The notes: generated from the letters alone by a model not told the origin. A stretch of DNA of 40,385 bases from an uncultured Eubacteriales bacterium (GCA_905205195.1 CAJLCS010000010.1:1-40385); one strand, 5' to 3'; counted from the stretch's first letter, positions 15,354-23,536 are shown. Made by a program: numbers and translations.

Positions 15354-17540
15354 TTAGTTCTGCCCTCTGCGGGAGCCGATGACGTCCCGGATGTTCAGCA
15401 GCTTGTTGCGGATGGCGTCCAGCTCGGCGGCGTTGCGGACCTCGAATTTGACGGTGAACACGCTCTTGCCGCCGGGCAGGTCCTTGCCGTTGAGTTCCTT
15501 GACCCGGACCCGGGCGGCGGTCATGGTGGTGGCCAGATCCAGCAGCAGCCCGTCCCGGGTGATGCAGTCCAGCTCCAGCGTGGTTTCGAAGGGCTGCTCC
15601 TCCTGGGCGGCCCAGCGGACCCGGACCCAGCGGGCGGCCTGCCGGGGATCCTCCCGGGCCTTGGCGTTGGGACAGTCGGCCCGATGGACGGAGACGCCGA
15701 AGCCCTTGGTGATGAAGCCGACAATGTCGTCGCCGGGCACCGGCGTACAGCATTTGGCGAATTTGATCATGCAGGAGTCGATATCCTCCACGATGACGCC
15801 GTTAACGGCGTGGCGGTTATTCTTGACGGCCTCGGAGTCGGGGGCGGTTTTCACAACCGGGGCCTTCTCGGCGGCCTGGGCGCGGATGGCCTTGGTGATA
15901 TCGTCCCGGATCCGGCCCACGGCCTTCACGGCGGTGAGGCCGCCGTAGCCGATGGCGGCGTACAGGTCGTCCCAGTTGTCGAAGGACAGCTTTTTCAGCA
16001 GCGTCGGCTCCAGTTCCGGATCCGTCAGGGCGGTCATGGACAGGCCCATCCGCTTCATTTCGGATTCGAAGCTGGCCCGGCCGTGGACGATGTTCTCTTC
16101 CCGCTTTTCCTTCTTGAACCACTGCTTGATTTTGGTCCGGGCCTGATTGCTCTTGCAGATGTTCAGCCAGTCCCGGCTGGGACCTTTGGCGGTTTTGGAG
16201 GTCAGCACCTCCACGATGTCGCCGTTTTTCAGGGGGGTGTCGATGTTGGCAATCCGGTTGTTGACCTTGGCGCCCACCATGGCGTTGCCGATGCCGGAAT
16301 GGATGGCGTAGGCAAAGTCGATGGGGGTGGACCCGGAGGGCAGATTGACGATCCGGCCCTTGGGGGTAAAGACGAAGACCTCGTCGTCGAACATATCGAT
16401 TTTCAGGGATCGGACGTAGTCCTCCGCGTCGGTGTCCTGCTGGCTTTCCAGCAGTCGGCGGACCCATTCAAAGTCCTTTTCGTTGCCGTCGCCGGTGCCC
16501 TGCTTGTATTTCCAGTGGGCGGCGATGCCGTATTCGGCGGTCTGGTGCATTTCCCAGGTGCGGATCTGCACCTCGAAGGGAATACCCTGGGAACCGATGA
16601 CGGTGGTGTGCAGACTCTGGTACATATTGGGCTTGGGGGTGGAAATATAGTCCTTGAACCGGCCCGGCACCAGATTGAACAGGTCGTGGATGTGGCCCAG
16701 CACGTTGTAGCAGTCGGGGATGGTGTCCACGATGACCCGGAAGGCGTAGACGTCGTACAGCTCGTCGATGGTCTTGTCCTGGGCCTTCATTTTGCGGTAA
16801 ATGGAGTAAACGTGCTTGATCCGGCCGTAGGTGGTGTTGTGGATGCCCACGGAGGCCAGCCGGGTGGTGATTTTGTCCTGAATGGTATGCATAAAGGCCT
16901 CGTCCTGCTCCTTGTGGGCGTTGAGGTAGGCCATAATGTTGTCGTAAGCGTCGGGATAGAGGTAGCGCATGGAGGTATCCTCCAGCTCCCACTTGATCTT
17001 CTGCATACCGAGCCGGTGGGCCAGCGGCGCATAGATGTCCATGGTCTCCCGGCATTTGAGCAGCTGCTTTTCCGGCGTCTGGTACTGCATGGTCCGCATA
17101 TTGTGGAGCCGGTCGGCGATTTTGATCAGCACCACCCGGATGTCCTTGGACATGGCCATGAACATTTTCCGCAGATTTTCCATCTGGGCCTGCTCGTTGG
17201 AGGAGAAATTGACCCGGGTCAGCTTAGTGACGCCCTCCACCAGCTCGGCCACCGTGGTGCCGAACAGGCGGGAAATGTCGTCGTGGGAGGCGTCGGTATC
17301 CTCGATGCAGTCGTGGAGCAGCGCGCCCAGCACGGCGTCGGTGTCCAGCCCCATTTCGGCCACGATTTCGGCCACGGCCAGCGGGTGAATGATGTAGGGG
17401 GAGCCGTCCTTCCGGGTCTGGCCGCTGTGCTTTTCTTCGGCGTAGCGGACGGCCCGGTCGATGCGCTCCATATCGGCGCCGGGGATGTATTTCCGGATGG
17501 CAGCCTCCAAGGACTGATAATGTTCGGCAAAGGATTCCAT
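15354..17540 (-). CDS. rel: Bifunctional (p)ppGpp synthetase/hydrolase Rel
   Basis: A 728-residue long RelA/SpoT homologue controlling the stringent response. Domains in order: HD hydrolase at about residues 25-180, with His52, His76-Asp77 and Glu80-Asp81 in the HDCIED motif; synthetase at about 240-350 with YAFRVIV and the RFKDYIS segment (the RXKD charge pattern of bifunctional enzymes); TGS domain near 385-450; helical region; and a C-terminal ACT domain. Both catalytic halves look intact. The start is preceded by GAAAGAGAG and lies seven bases after recJ. In many Clostridia apt lies between recJ and rel; it is absent here. Confidence 0.97.
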   Translation of the reverse strand: MESFAEHYQSLEAAIRKYIPGADMERIDRAVRYAEEKHSGQTRKDGSPYIIHPLAVAEIVAEMGLDTDAVLGALLHDCIEDTDASHDDISRLFGTTVAELVEGVTKLTRVNFSSNEQAQMENLRKMFMAMSKDIRVVLIKIADRLHNMRTMQYQTPEKQLLKCRETMDIYAPLAHRLGMQKIKWELEDTSMRYLYPDAYDNIMAYLNAHKEQDEAFMHTIQDKITTRLASVGIHNTTYGRIKHVYSIYRKMKAQDKTIDELYDVYAFRVIVDTIPDCYNVLGHIHDLFNLVPGRFKDYISTPKPNMYQSLHTTVIGSQGIPFEVQIRTWEMHQTAEYGIAAHWKYKQGTGDGNEKDFEWVRRLLESQQDTDAEDYVRSLKIDMFDDEVFVFTPKGRIVNLPSGSTPIDFAYAIHSGIGNAMVGAKVNNRIANIDTPLKNGDIVEVLTSKTAKGPSRDWLNICKSNQARTKIKQWFKKEKREENIVHGRASFESEMKRMGLSMTALTDPELEPTLLKKLSFDNWDDLYAAIGYGGLTAVKAVGRIRDDITKAIRAQAAEKAPVVKTAPDSEAVKNNRHAVNGVIVEDIDSCMIKFAKCCTPVPGDDIVGFITKGFGVSVHRADCPNAKAREDPRQAARWVRVRWAAQEEQPFETTLELDCITRDGLLLDLATTMTAARVRVKELNGKDLPGGKSVFTVKFEVRNAAELDAIRNKLLNIRDVIGSRRGQN

Positions 17541-17547
17541 GACTGTT

Positions 17548-19620
17548 TCAGCTCTCTTTCGCGTGCAGCAGCCGCTGCAGGGTACGGCTCTGACTCAGGT
17601 CGGCCTTGCCGGGGCCGGGGGTCAGGCAAATGGTCAGGGACTGATGGCGCCGCGTGACTTGCAGCAGCCCCACGTCCCGGAAAATATCCAGACAGGTCAG
17701 AAATTGGGACAGGCTCAGGGTGGCGCCGGACCAGCGGACGATTTTGCGGCACAGGCACAGAGGCGTCTCCGCGATTTCCGTGCCGGCGGCGGCCAGATAC
17801 CGCCAGACCGTGGCCAGCATGGTCCGGTCGGGCAGCAGCAGCCCGGCGCTCTCCGGCGTCAGGCGGTTTTCCCGCAGGGCGGTGTAGGGGGCCAGATCCG
17901 CCGGACAGGGCACAGCGCAACTGGGCCGGATGTCCAGCACGTTCATCTGTAAGCTGTGGGCGCCCCGGAACTCGCTGATCTGGGGCACGAAGGCCACGTC
18001 CACCAGGTCGCCCACGGCGACGGAGGCGGATTCCGGCGTGGCGGAAAAGTAAATGGCTCCCACGGTCCAGCTGCCCCGGCGCAGCTGAAGGCGCATATGG
18101 CGGCCGCCGCCTACGGGGATGATCCGGTCGATCCGCAGCTGGGCCATCATCAGCACCGGCTTGGGACAGCCGTTGCCGCAAGGCTCCAGCACGGACAGGG
18201 ACTCCACCTCGTGGATGGTAAACAGCTCCGGGGTAATGGCGCAGTCGATGTCGATGGAGGTCCGGGGTGTTTCGCCGTGGTAGAATTCCGACGCCAGACG
18301 GCACATTTCCGCCCGGAACCGGTCGATATTCTGCCGGGAAATGGTAAACCCCGCCGCCAGCTCGTGGCCGCCGTAGCTTTCCAGCAGCGGCGACAGGGCG
18401 GACAGGGACGCAAACAGGTTAAAGCCGCCGAAGCTCCGGGAGCTGGCCTTGCCGTGGTCGCCGTCCAGACAGATGAGGCAGGCGGGACAGCAGTATTCCT
18501 CGGCCATCCGGCTGGCCACAATGCCCACCACGCCCTGGTGCCACTGCTCACTGGCCAGCACGATGGCCTCCGGGGCCTTGTCCGGCGGCAGCATGGCCAC
18601 GGCCTGCCGGTAAATGTCCGACTCCACCGCCTGCCGCTGATGGTTCAGCTCGCACAGCCCCTTGGCCAGCACGGCGGCCCGGCCGGGATCGTCGGTGAGA
18701 AACAGCTCCACGGCCAGATCGATCTGGCCCATGCGGCCGGCGGCGTTGATCCGGGGGGCCAGCATGAAGCCGATGGTGGAGGCGGTGACGCTTTCCGGCA
18801 CGCAGCCGCATTCCTTCATCAGCGCCGCAATGCCGGGGCGGCGGGTATGGCGCAGCACCGACAGCCCCTTGGCTACCAGCGCCCGGTTTTCGCCCTGCAG
18901 CAGCATCACGTCGGCCACGGTGCCCAGGCAGACCATGTCCGCATAGTCCGCCAGCACCTCCTCCGGGCTGCCGGACAGGGCGCAGGCCAGCTTGAAGGCC
19001 ACGCCCACGCCGGACAGCTCCTTGTTGGACGAAGCGTCGTCGGGCCGGTGGGGATCCACCACGGCCACGGCCTCCGGCAGGGTGCTTTTGCATTCGTGAT
19101 GGTCGGTGATGACCAGATCCATGCCCAGCTCCCGGCACAGCCGAGCCTCGTCCAGGGCGGTGATGCCGCAGTCCACGGTGACGATCAGCCGGACGCCCTC
19201 GCCGCAGAGCTGGCGGATGGCAATGGGATTCAGCCCGTAGCCCTCCTCCAGGCGGCCGGGGATGTAAGAAACGCAGTCTGCGCCGTGACGGCGCAGAAAA
19301 TCGGTGAGCAGGCAGGTGGCGGTGATGCCGTCCACGTCGTAGTCGCCGAAGACGGCGATTTTTTCGCCCCGGGTCATGGCCAGCCCCACCCGCCCGGCGG
19401 CAAGGGCCATATCCGTGATGGCGAAGGGGTCGCTGAGGGGTGCGCCGCAGTCCAGATAGGCGTGGGCGGCGGCAGGGTCGCCGATGCCCCGGGCGGCCAG
19501 GATCATGGCGGTCAGCGGCGGGTAACCGCCGGTGACGAGACGGTTGACGGCACTTGCTTCCGGCTTCGAGATCTTCCAGATTCCGTATTTCAAAACAACC
19601 ACACATCCATTAAAACACAT
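17548..19620 (-). CDS. recJ: Single-stranded-DNA-specific exonuclease RecJ
   Basis: A 5'-3' single-strand DNA exonuclease used in recombination and repair, DHH superfamily. Within 690 residues the DHH domain shows GDYDVDGITA, VTVDCGI and the name-giving TDHHE motif, and the DHHA1 domain has GGHELAAGF with the conserved His. The C-terminal OB-like and DID regions follow. The start is uncertain: ATG at 19620 has no ribosome binding site and a -10 box ends nine bases before it, which would make the message nearly leaderless; in-frame GTG at 19602 or TTG at 19593 are alternatives. First gene of the long minus-strand operon. Confidence 0.95.
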   Translation of the reverse strand: MCFNGCVVVLKYGIWKISKPEASAVNRLVTGGYPPLTAMILAARGIGDPAAAHAYLDCGAPLSDPFAITDMALAAGRVGLAMTRGEKIAVFGDYDVDGITATCLLTDFLRRHGADCVSYIPGRLEEGYGLNPIAIRQLCGEGVRLIVTVDCGITALDEARLCRELGMDLVITDHHECKSTLPEAVAVVDPHRPDDASSNKELSGVGVAFKLACALSGSPEEVLADYADMVCLGTVADVMLLQGENRALVAKGLSVLRHTRRPGIAALMKECGCVPESVTASTIGFMLAPRINAAGRMGQIDLAVELFLTDDPGRAAVLAKGLCELNHQRQAVESDIYRQAVAMLPPDKAPEAIVLASEQWHQGVVGIVASRMAEEYCCPACLICLDGDHGKASSRSFGGFNLFASLSALSPLLESYGGHELAAGFTISRQNIDRFRAEMCRLASEFYHGETPRTSIDIDCAITPELFTIHEVESLSVLEPCGNGCPKPVLMMAQLRIDRIIPVGGGRHMRLQLRRGSWTVGAIYFSATPESASVAVGDLVDVAFVPQISEFRGAHSLQMNVLDIRPSCAVPCPADLAPYTALRENRLTPESAGLLLPDRTMLATVWRYLAAAGTEIAETPLCLCRKIVRWSGATLSLSQFLTCLDIFRDVGLLQVTRRHQSLTICLTPGPGKADLSQSRTLQRLLHAKES

Positions 19621-19628
19621 TTTTTACT

Positions 19629-19657
19629 ATTATATCAAAGTTCAGCAGGATGCACAA
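19629..19657 (-). promoter_or_regulatory. Promoter of the recJ-rel-dtd-hemZ-hup-rqcP operon
   Basis: On the minus strand TTGTGC (19657-19652) is followed by a 17-base spacer and a perfect TATAAT (19634-19629). It is the only good promoter seen upstream of the nine co-directional genes. The likely transcription start falls within one or two bases of the recJ ATG. Confidence 0.75.
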
Positions 19658-19694
19658 TAGGGAGTTTCTGAAAAATCCCCGGGGAATCGGAAGA

Positions 19695-20741
19695 TTATTT
19701 TGCCGTTTCGGTCACAATCTGAAGGGCAATCACGGCGATCAGCGGCGAGACGATCATCCCGCCGATGCCCAGCAGCCGGTAGCCCGCGTACATGGCCCCC
19801 AGCGTCACCAGCGGGTCCAGCCCCAGCTGCCGGCCCACCAACCGCGGCTCCAGCGCCGAGCGGGTCAGGGAGGCGGCCAGATACAGCGCCAGCAGCCCCG
19901 CGCCCCGCAGGGGCTTGCCCTGCAGCAGGCACACGGCGCTCCAGGGCACCAGCACCGTGCCGGTGCCCAGCAGCGGCGCCGCGTCCACCAGCGCCACCGC
20001 CGCCGCAATCAGCGGCGCATAGGGGATGCCCAACAGGAAAAAGGCCACTGCCGCCTCGGCGAACACCACCGCCGCCAGCTTGCTCTGGGCGGTGAGCCAG
20101 CCGCATACTGCCCGGCGGACGCTCTGCAGCACAGGCAGATACTTCTTTTTCCACAGCTCCGGCAGGCGCTGCCGGGCAAAGGCGGCGATGGCCGGGCCCT
20201 TGGCCGAGAACATATAGGCCGAAAGCAGGCAGGTGCCGAAGCTCAGCGCACTGTCCGGCAGCCGCTGCAGCAGCCCGGTGGTCCGCTGCAAAAGCCACCG
20301 GGTCAGCCGGGTAAAAAAGGCGCTGCCGTCGGAAAACAGCTCCGTGATGGCGGTCATCAGCGGTGTCCGGAGGGCGTCCGGCGCCCGGTCCGCCAGCGTC
20401 AGCAGCCAGTCCTCCAGCGTGGCCAGCCCCTGCAGGGCAGGTTCTTCCAGTGCAGGCAGCGCGTCGCCCAGACGGCGCATTTCCCGCAGCGCCAGCGCGC
20501 CCAGCAGCGTCAGCACCCCCAGCGCCGCCAGCAGCACGGCGGTGACCCCCACGGCCACGGCGGCGCCCCGGCGGAACCGGAGACGCTTTTGCAGAAAGGC
20601 CACCGGTTTTTCGGCGGCGGCGGCCAGCAGCGCCCCCAGTAGAAAAGGGGCGCACAGCGGCAGCAGGTAACGGAAAAACAGCCACACGCCCAGAAAGACG
20701 GCGGCAAAGGTTCCCCATTTTCGCAGCGGCGGCCGGTTCAT
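19695..20741 (-). CDS. AI-2E family transporter-like membrane protein (YtvI-like)
   Basis: A 348-residue polytopic protein of the AI-2E exporter family (UPF0118, PF01594). It has two N-terminal helices with LLPLCAPFLLGALLA, a soluble helical stretch rich in Leu/Ala/Asp, then a block of helices with SALEPRLVGRQLGLDPL and LIAVIALQI, which are the conserved C-terminal family motifs. In spore-formers the YtvI branch is a sporulation membrane protein; sequence alone does not separate this from general export roles. AAAAGGGGGC precedes the start by five or so bases. It is transcribed away from pheB across a short divergent region. Confidence 0.85.
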   Translation of the reverse strand: MNRPPLRKWGTFAAVFLGVWLFFRYLLPLCAPFLLGALLAAAAEKPVAFLQKRLRFRRGAAVAVGVTAVLLAALGVLTLLGALALREMRRLGDALPALEEPALQGLATLEDWLLTLADRAPDALRTPLMTAITELFSDGSAFFTRLTRWLLQRTTGLLQRLPDSALSFGTCLLSAYMFSAKGPAIAAFARQRLPELWKKKYLPVLQSVRRAVCGWLTAQSKLAAVVFAEAAVAFFLLGIPYAPLIAAAVALVDAAPLLGTGTVLVPWSAVCLLQGKPLRGAGLLALYLAASLTRSALEPRLVGRQLGLDPLVTLGAMYAGYRLLGIGGMIVSPLIAVIALQIVTETAK

Positions 20742-20776
20742 GAAAAGCCCCCTTTTCGTAAAATTTCAGGAAGGGA

Positions 20777-20805
20777 TTGCACCTTTATGAAAAGTGTGCT
20801 ATCAT
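20777..20805 (+). promoter_or_regulatory. Promoter of pheB
   Basis: TTGCAC at 20777-20782 and TATCAT at 20800-20805 are 17 bases apart, with TG one base before the -10 (extended -10). The pheB start is 70 bases downstream. Confidence 0.75.
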
Positions 20806-20875
20806 AAAGGAAAGAAAAAGCGATTTGCTGTTAAAAATGACAAATGCGGCCTTTCGCAGCAAGGAGACGACCACT

Positions 20876-21316
20876 ATGTCCAAAAGTCCCAAGTACTATA
20901 TCGTGGAAGCATCGGCTCTGCCGGAGGTGTTTCTGAAGGTGGCGGAGGCCAAGCGGCTGCTGACCACCGGCGAGGCGGCCACCGTCAACGATGCTGCCCT
21001 GATGACCGGCATCAGCCGCAGCGCGTTTTATAAATACCGGGATGCCATCGAGCCGTTCCAGAACATGATGAGCGGCCGGATCATCACGTTTCAGTTCTTC
21101 GTTCAGGACGAGCTTGGCATTTTGTCGGTGATTCTGGGCGTATTTGCCAAGAATGCCGCCAATGTGCTGACCATCAATTCCCTGATTCCCACCAACGGCA
21201 GCGCCGCCATTACCATTTCCGCCGAAACGTCGGATCTGTCCATTGCGTTGGAGGATTTCCTCCGGGAGCTGGAGCAGATCCCCGGCGTGGTCCGGGCGGA
21301 GGTCCTGGCCGGATAA
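20876..21316 (+). CDS. pheB: ACT-domain protein PheB (UPF0735)
   Basis: A 146-residue protein: an N-terminal winged-helix-like part with LMTGISRSAFYKYRD at about residues 43-57, and a C-terminal ACT domain from about residue 68, with QDELGILSVILGVFA as the ligand-binding helix-strand region. This is the architecture of PheB of Bacillus, a likely amino-acid-sensing protein usually found near homoserine dehydrogenase or aspartokinase genes. The ATG at 20876 has AAGGAG nine bases upstream; a longer frame from 20777 overlaps the promoter. A terminator separates it from the aspartokinase gene, but both point the same way. Confidence 0.9.
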   Translation: MSKSPKYYIVEASALPEVFLKVAEAKRLLTTGEAATVNDAALMTGISRSAFYKYRDAIEPFQNMMSGRIITFQFFVQDELGILSVILGVFAKNAANVLTINSLIPTNGSAAITISAETSDLSIALEDFLRELEQIPGVVRAEVLAG

Positions 21317-21328
21317 AATGCGTCTTTG

Positions 21329-21356
21329 TCGCCCTGCGTATGCAGGGCGATTTTTT
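21329..21356 (+). terminator. Terminator after pheB
   Basis: TCGCCCTGC pairs with GCAGGGCGA over a GTAT loop, followed directly by six T at 21351-21356. Because the aspartokinase starts only 58 bases on with no clear promoter, it may be partial or regulated. Confidence 0.85.
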
Positions 21357-21413
21357 GCGGATCGGGGCACATTCCGTCACGTCGGGGCGTAGGATGCTCC
21401 GGAGGTGACCGGT

Positions 21414-22139
21414 ATGTTGACGGTGATGAAATTCGGCGGCTCGTCCCTGGCGGATACGGCCCGGATTCTGGGCGCGGCGGCCCGGGTGGCGGCGACGGTC
21501 CGGGCGGGGGACCGGGTGGTGACGGTGGTTTCCGCCCGGGGCGATACCACGGACCGGCTGATGGACGCGGCGCTGGCGGTGCACCCCCACCCGCCCCTGC
21601 GGGAGCTGGATGCCTGCCTGGCGGCGGGGGAGCAGGCCAGCGCGGGGCTGATGGCCATGGCGCTGGAGAACCTGGGCGTTCCGGCGGTGAGCCTGACCGG
21701 CTGGCAGGCGGGGCTGGAAACCGACGGCGTGTTCGGCAATGCGGCGGTGACCGGACTGCAAAACGACCGGATCCGGCAGGCGCTGGACCGGGGCATGACG
21801 GTGGTGGTCACCGGCTTTCAGGGGGTGGACCCGGCAGGCAATCTGACCACGCTGGGCCGGGGCGGCTCGGATACCACGGCGGTGGCACTGGCGGCCTTCC
21901 TGCATGCGGACCGGTGCATCATCTACACCGACGTGGACGGGGTTTACGACCGGGACCCCCGGAAATACCCGGATGCGGTGAAATTCGACCGGATCGGCTA
22001 CGACGAGATGCTGGCGCTGGCCCAAAGCGGCGCTCAGGTGCTCCACGACCGGAGCGTGGAGCTGGCCCGGCGGTACCGGGTGCCGGTGGAGGTGTGCTCC
22101 TCCTTCCGGGGCGGCAGCGGCACGCTGGTAACGCAGTGA
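21414..22139 (+). CDS. Aspartokinase, catalytic domain only
   Basis: Phosphorylates aspartate at the entry to lysine, threonine and methionine synthesis. The amino-acid-kinase domain is complete: KFGGSS at residues 6-11, the GRGGSDTTA nucleotide/substrate loop, and YTDVDGVYDRDPR. The product stops after SSFRGGSGTLV, exactly where the two C-terminal ACT domains normally begin, so it has 241 residues instead of about 400. The stop is followed by a promoter region with no ACT remnant visible. The start at 21414 has GGAGGT seven bases upstream. It may be feedback-insensitive, or rely on a separate ACT protein such as the adjacent PheB. It is unlikely to be a different kinase given the motifs. Confidence 0.9.
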   Translation: MLTVMKFGGSSLADTARILGAAARVAATVRAGDRVVTVVSARGDTTDRLMDAALAVHPHPPLRELDACLAAGEQASAGLMAMALENLGVPAVSLTGWQAGLETDGVFGNAAVTGLQNDRIRQALDRGMTVVVTGFQGVDPAGNLTTLGRGGSDTTAVALAAFLHADRCIIYTDVDGVYDRDPRKYPDAVKFDRIGYDEMLALAQSGAQVLHDRSVELARRYRVPVEVCSSFRGGSGTLVTQ

Positions 22140-22229
22140 TTGTGCCCGCCTTCGCTGGAGGATATTCGGCGCGGCGCCGGAAAATGCACCGATCCGCCCC
22201 AAACGGCGGGAAAAATCAGAAAAAACCTC

Positions 22230-22258
22230 TTGACATTCCGCTGCGGCCGTGGTAAAAT
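22230..22258 (+). promoter_or_regulatory. Strong promoter of infC-rpmI-rplT
   Basis: TTGACA at 22230-22235, a 17-base spacer and TAAAAT at 22253-22258. The position about 150 bases upstream of infC leaves room for the attenuator leader. Confidence 0.9.
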
Positions 22259-22382
22259 GACCGGGTAATAAAGAAGGCTGAACATCCGCCTCACCTCCCG
22301 CAGAGCTGCAAAGAGGTTCATCATGTTGGTTTCTGTCCCCCGGGGCAGATGACGTGCGCGGATGCTTGGCATCCGCTTTTTT
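22259..22382 (+). promoter_or_regulatory. Leader attenuator of the infC operon (L20-leader-like)
   Basis: A terminator hairpin, GCGGATGC at 22358-22365 with GCATCCGC at 22369-22376, is followed by six T just before infC. An upstream segment CATCCGC at 22283-22289 is perfectly complementary to GCGGATG of the terminator's 5' arm, giving a mutually exclusive antiterminator. A third hairpin lies at 22332-22349. This arrangement is that of the Firmicute L20 leader, where excess L20 promotes termination. Family membership is inferred from position and structure, not from a covariance search. Confidence 0.75.
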
Positions 22383-22406
22383 GTTGTGTATCTGGAGGTG
22401 CTTACC

Positions 22407-22925
22407 ATCGCAAAGTTAGAACATCAGCTCAATGAGGAAATCCGCGACAAAGAGCTCCGCGTCATCGGCGCCGACGGTGCCCAGCTGGGCATCATGTCCT
22501 CCGCGCAGGCCAACCAGCTTGCCGAAGAGCAGGGCATGGATCTGGTGAAGATCTCCCCCAACGCCGTGCCTCCCGTCTGCAAGATCATGGACTACTCCAA
22601 GTTCTGCTTCGACCAGAAGAAGCGGGAAAAAGAGGCCAAGAAGAACCAGCGGGTTGTGGAAATCAAGGAAATCCGCATGAGCCCCAGCATCGACACCAAC
22701 GATTTCAACACCAAGGCCAAAAACGCCCAGAAGTTCCTGAAGGACGGCAACCGGGTGAAGGTCAGCGTCCGTTTCCGGGGCCGTGAGATGGCACACACCA
22801 ATCTGGGTGAGAAGCTGCTCATGGACTTCGCCGAGGCCTGCACCGAGGTGGCCAGCGTGGAGAAAAATCCCAAGCTGGAAGGCCGCTTTATGGCGATGTT
22901 TCTGTCCCCCAAAACTGGCAAATAA
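22407..22925 (+). CDS. infC: Translation initiation factor IF-3, ATC start codon
   Basis: IF-3 binds the 30S subunit and enforces correct start-codon and initiator-tRNA selection. The 172-residue protein has the N-domain opening QLNEEIRDKELRVIG, then AQANQLAEEQGMDLVKISP, a lysine-rich linker, and a C-domain with KVSVRFRGREMAH. The start is read as ATC at 22407 because GGAGGTG ends six bases before it and the protein then begins where IF-3 proteins begin. Bacterial infC genes commonly use AUU/AUC-type starts, which IF-3 itself discriminates against, giving autoregulation. A start at 22362 would lie inside the terminator hairpin. Followed by rpmI and rplT as usual. Confidence 0.95.
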   Translation: MAKLEHQLNEEIRDKELRVIGADGAQLGIMSSAQANQLAEEQGMDLVKISPNAVPPVCKIMDYSKFCFDQKKREKEAKKNQRVVEIKEIRMSPSIDTNDFNTKAKNAQKFLKDGNRVKVSVRFRGREMAHTNLGEKLLMDFAEACTEVASVEKNPKLEGRFMAMFLSPKTGK

Positions 22926-22959
22926 GGAAATTTTTTGATATACGGAAGGAGAACCACTT

Positions 22960-23157
22960 ATGCCGAAGCTGAAAACCCACAGTGGCGCCAAGAAAAGATT
23001 CAACCTGACCAAGACCGGTAAGGTGAAGAGAGCCCACGCCTTTAAGAGCCACATCCTCACGAAGAAGACCACCAAGCGGACCCGTCATCTTCGCACCACC
23101 ACCTATGCCGACGTGACCAACACCGAAGCAATCAAAAAGATGATTCCGTACAAATAA
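22960..23157 (+). CDS. rpmI: 50S ribosomal protein L35
   Basis: A 65-residue basic ribosomal protein with the family opening PKLKTHSGAKKRF, then KAHAFKSHIL-like residues and a final MIPYK. It is placed between infC and rplT, 34 bases after the former and 22 before the latter. AAGGAG precedes the ATG. Length and position are standard. Confidence 0.98.
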   Translation: MPKLKTHSGAKKRFNLTKTGKVKRAHAFKSHILTKKTTKRTRHLRTTTYADVTNTEAIKKMIPYK

Positions 23158-23179
23158 GGCAGAATAGGAGGATACAGAA

Positions 23180-23536
23180 ATGGCAAGAATTAAAGGCGCG
23201 ATGATGACGCGCAAGAGAAGAAATGCAACCCTGAAGCTGGCCAAGGGCTACTGGGGTTCCAAGTCCAAGCACTTCAAGATGGCCAAGCAGGCCGTGATGA
23301 AGTCTGGCAACTATGCCTTTGCGGGCCGTAAGCAGAAGAAGCGCGATTACCGCCGTCTGTGGATCACCCGTATCTCCGCTGCCGTGGCGCCCTTCGGCAT
23401 CAACTACTCCACCTTCATGAACGGTGTGAAGAAGGCGGGCATCGAGATGAACCGCAAGAGCCTGTCCGAGCTGGCCATTCAGGACGCCGCCGCGTTTGCC
23501 GCCGTCGTCGAGAAGGCCAAGGCTGCGCTGAACTAA
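23180..23536 (+). CDS. rplT: 50S ribosomal protein L20
   Basis: A 118-residue protein that binds 23S rRNA early in 50S assembly and, in Firmicutes, represses its own operon through the leader. It begins MARIKGAMMTRKRR and contains YAFAGRKQKKRDYRRLWI and INYSTFMNGVKKAGI, all diagnostic. AGGAGG is upstream of the ATG. A terminator follows 13 bases after the stop. Confidence 0.98.
   Translation: MARIKGAMMTRKRRNATLKLAKGYWGSKSKHFKMAKQAVMKSGNYAFAGRKQKKRDYRRLWITRISAAVAPFGINYSTFMNGVKKAGIEMNRKSLSELAIQDAAAFAAVVEKAKAALN

Noticed and set aside
15684..19671. Two long plus-strand frames (657 and 571 codons) opposite rel and recJ
   Set aside because: Antisense shadows of Rel and RecJ; low-complexity Gly/His/Val composition and no ribosome binding sites or known motifs.
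19663..19690. Palindromic TCCCCGGGGA near 19675 as a terminator for the YtvI-like gene
   Set aside because: The palindrome has no room for a loop, so a stable hairpin is doubtful even though T-rich sequence follows on the minus strand.
20777..20875. Extended N-terminus of PheB from 20777
   Set aside because: It overlaps the promoter; ATG at 20876 has AAGGAG and matches the family start.
22362..22406. ATG at 22362 as the infC start
   Set aside because: It lies inside the attenuator hairpin, lacks a ribosome binding site and would add residues not found in IF-3 proteins.
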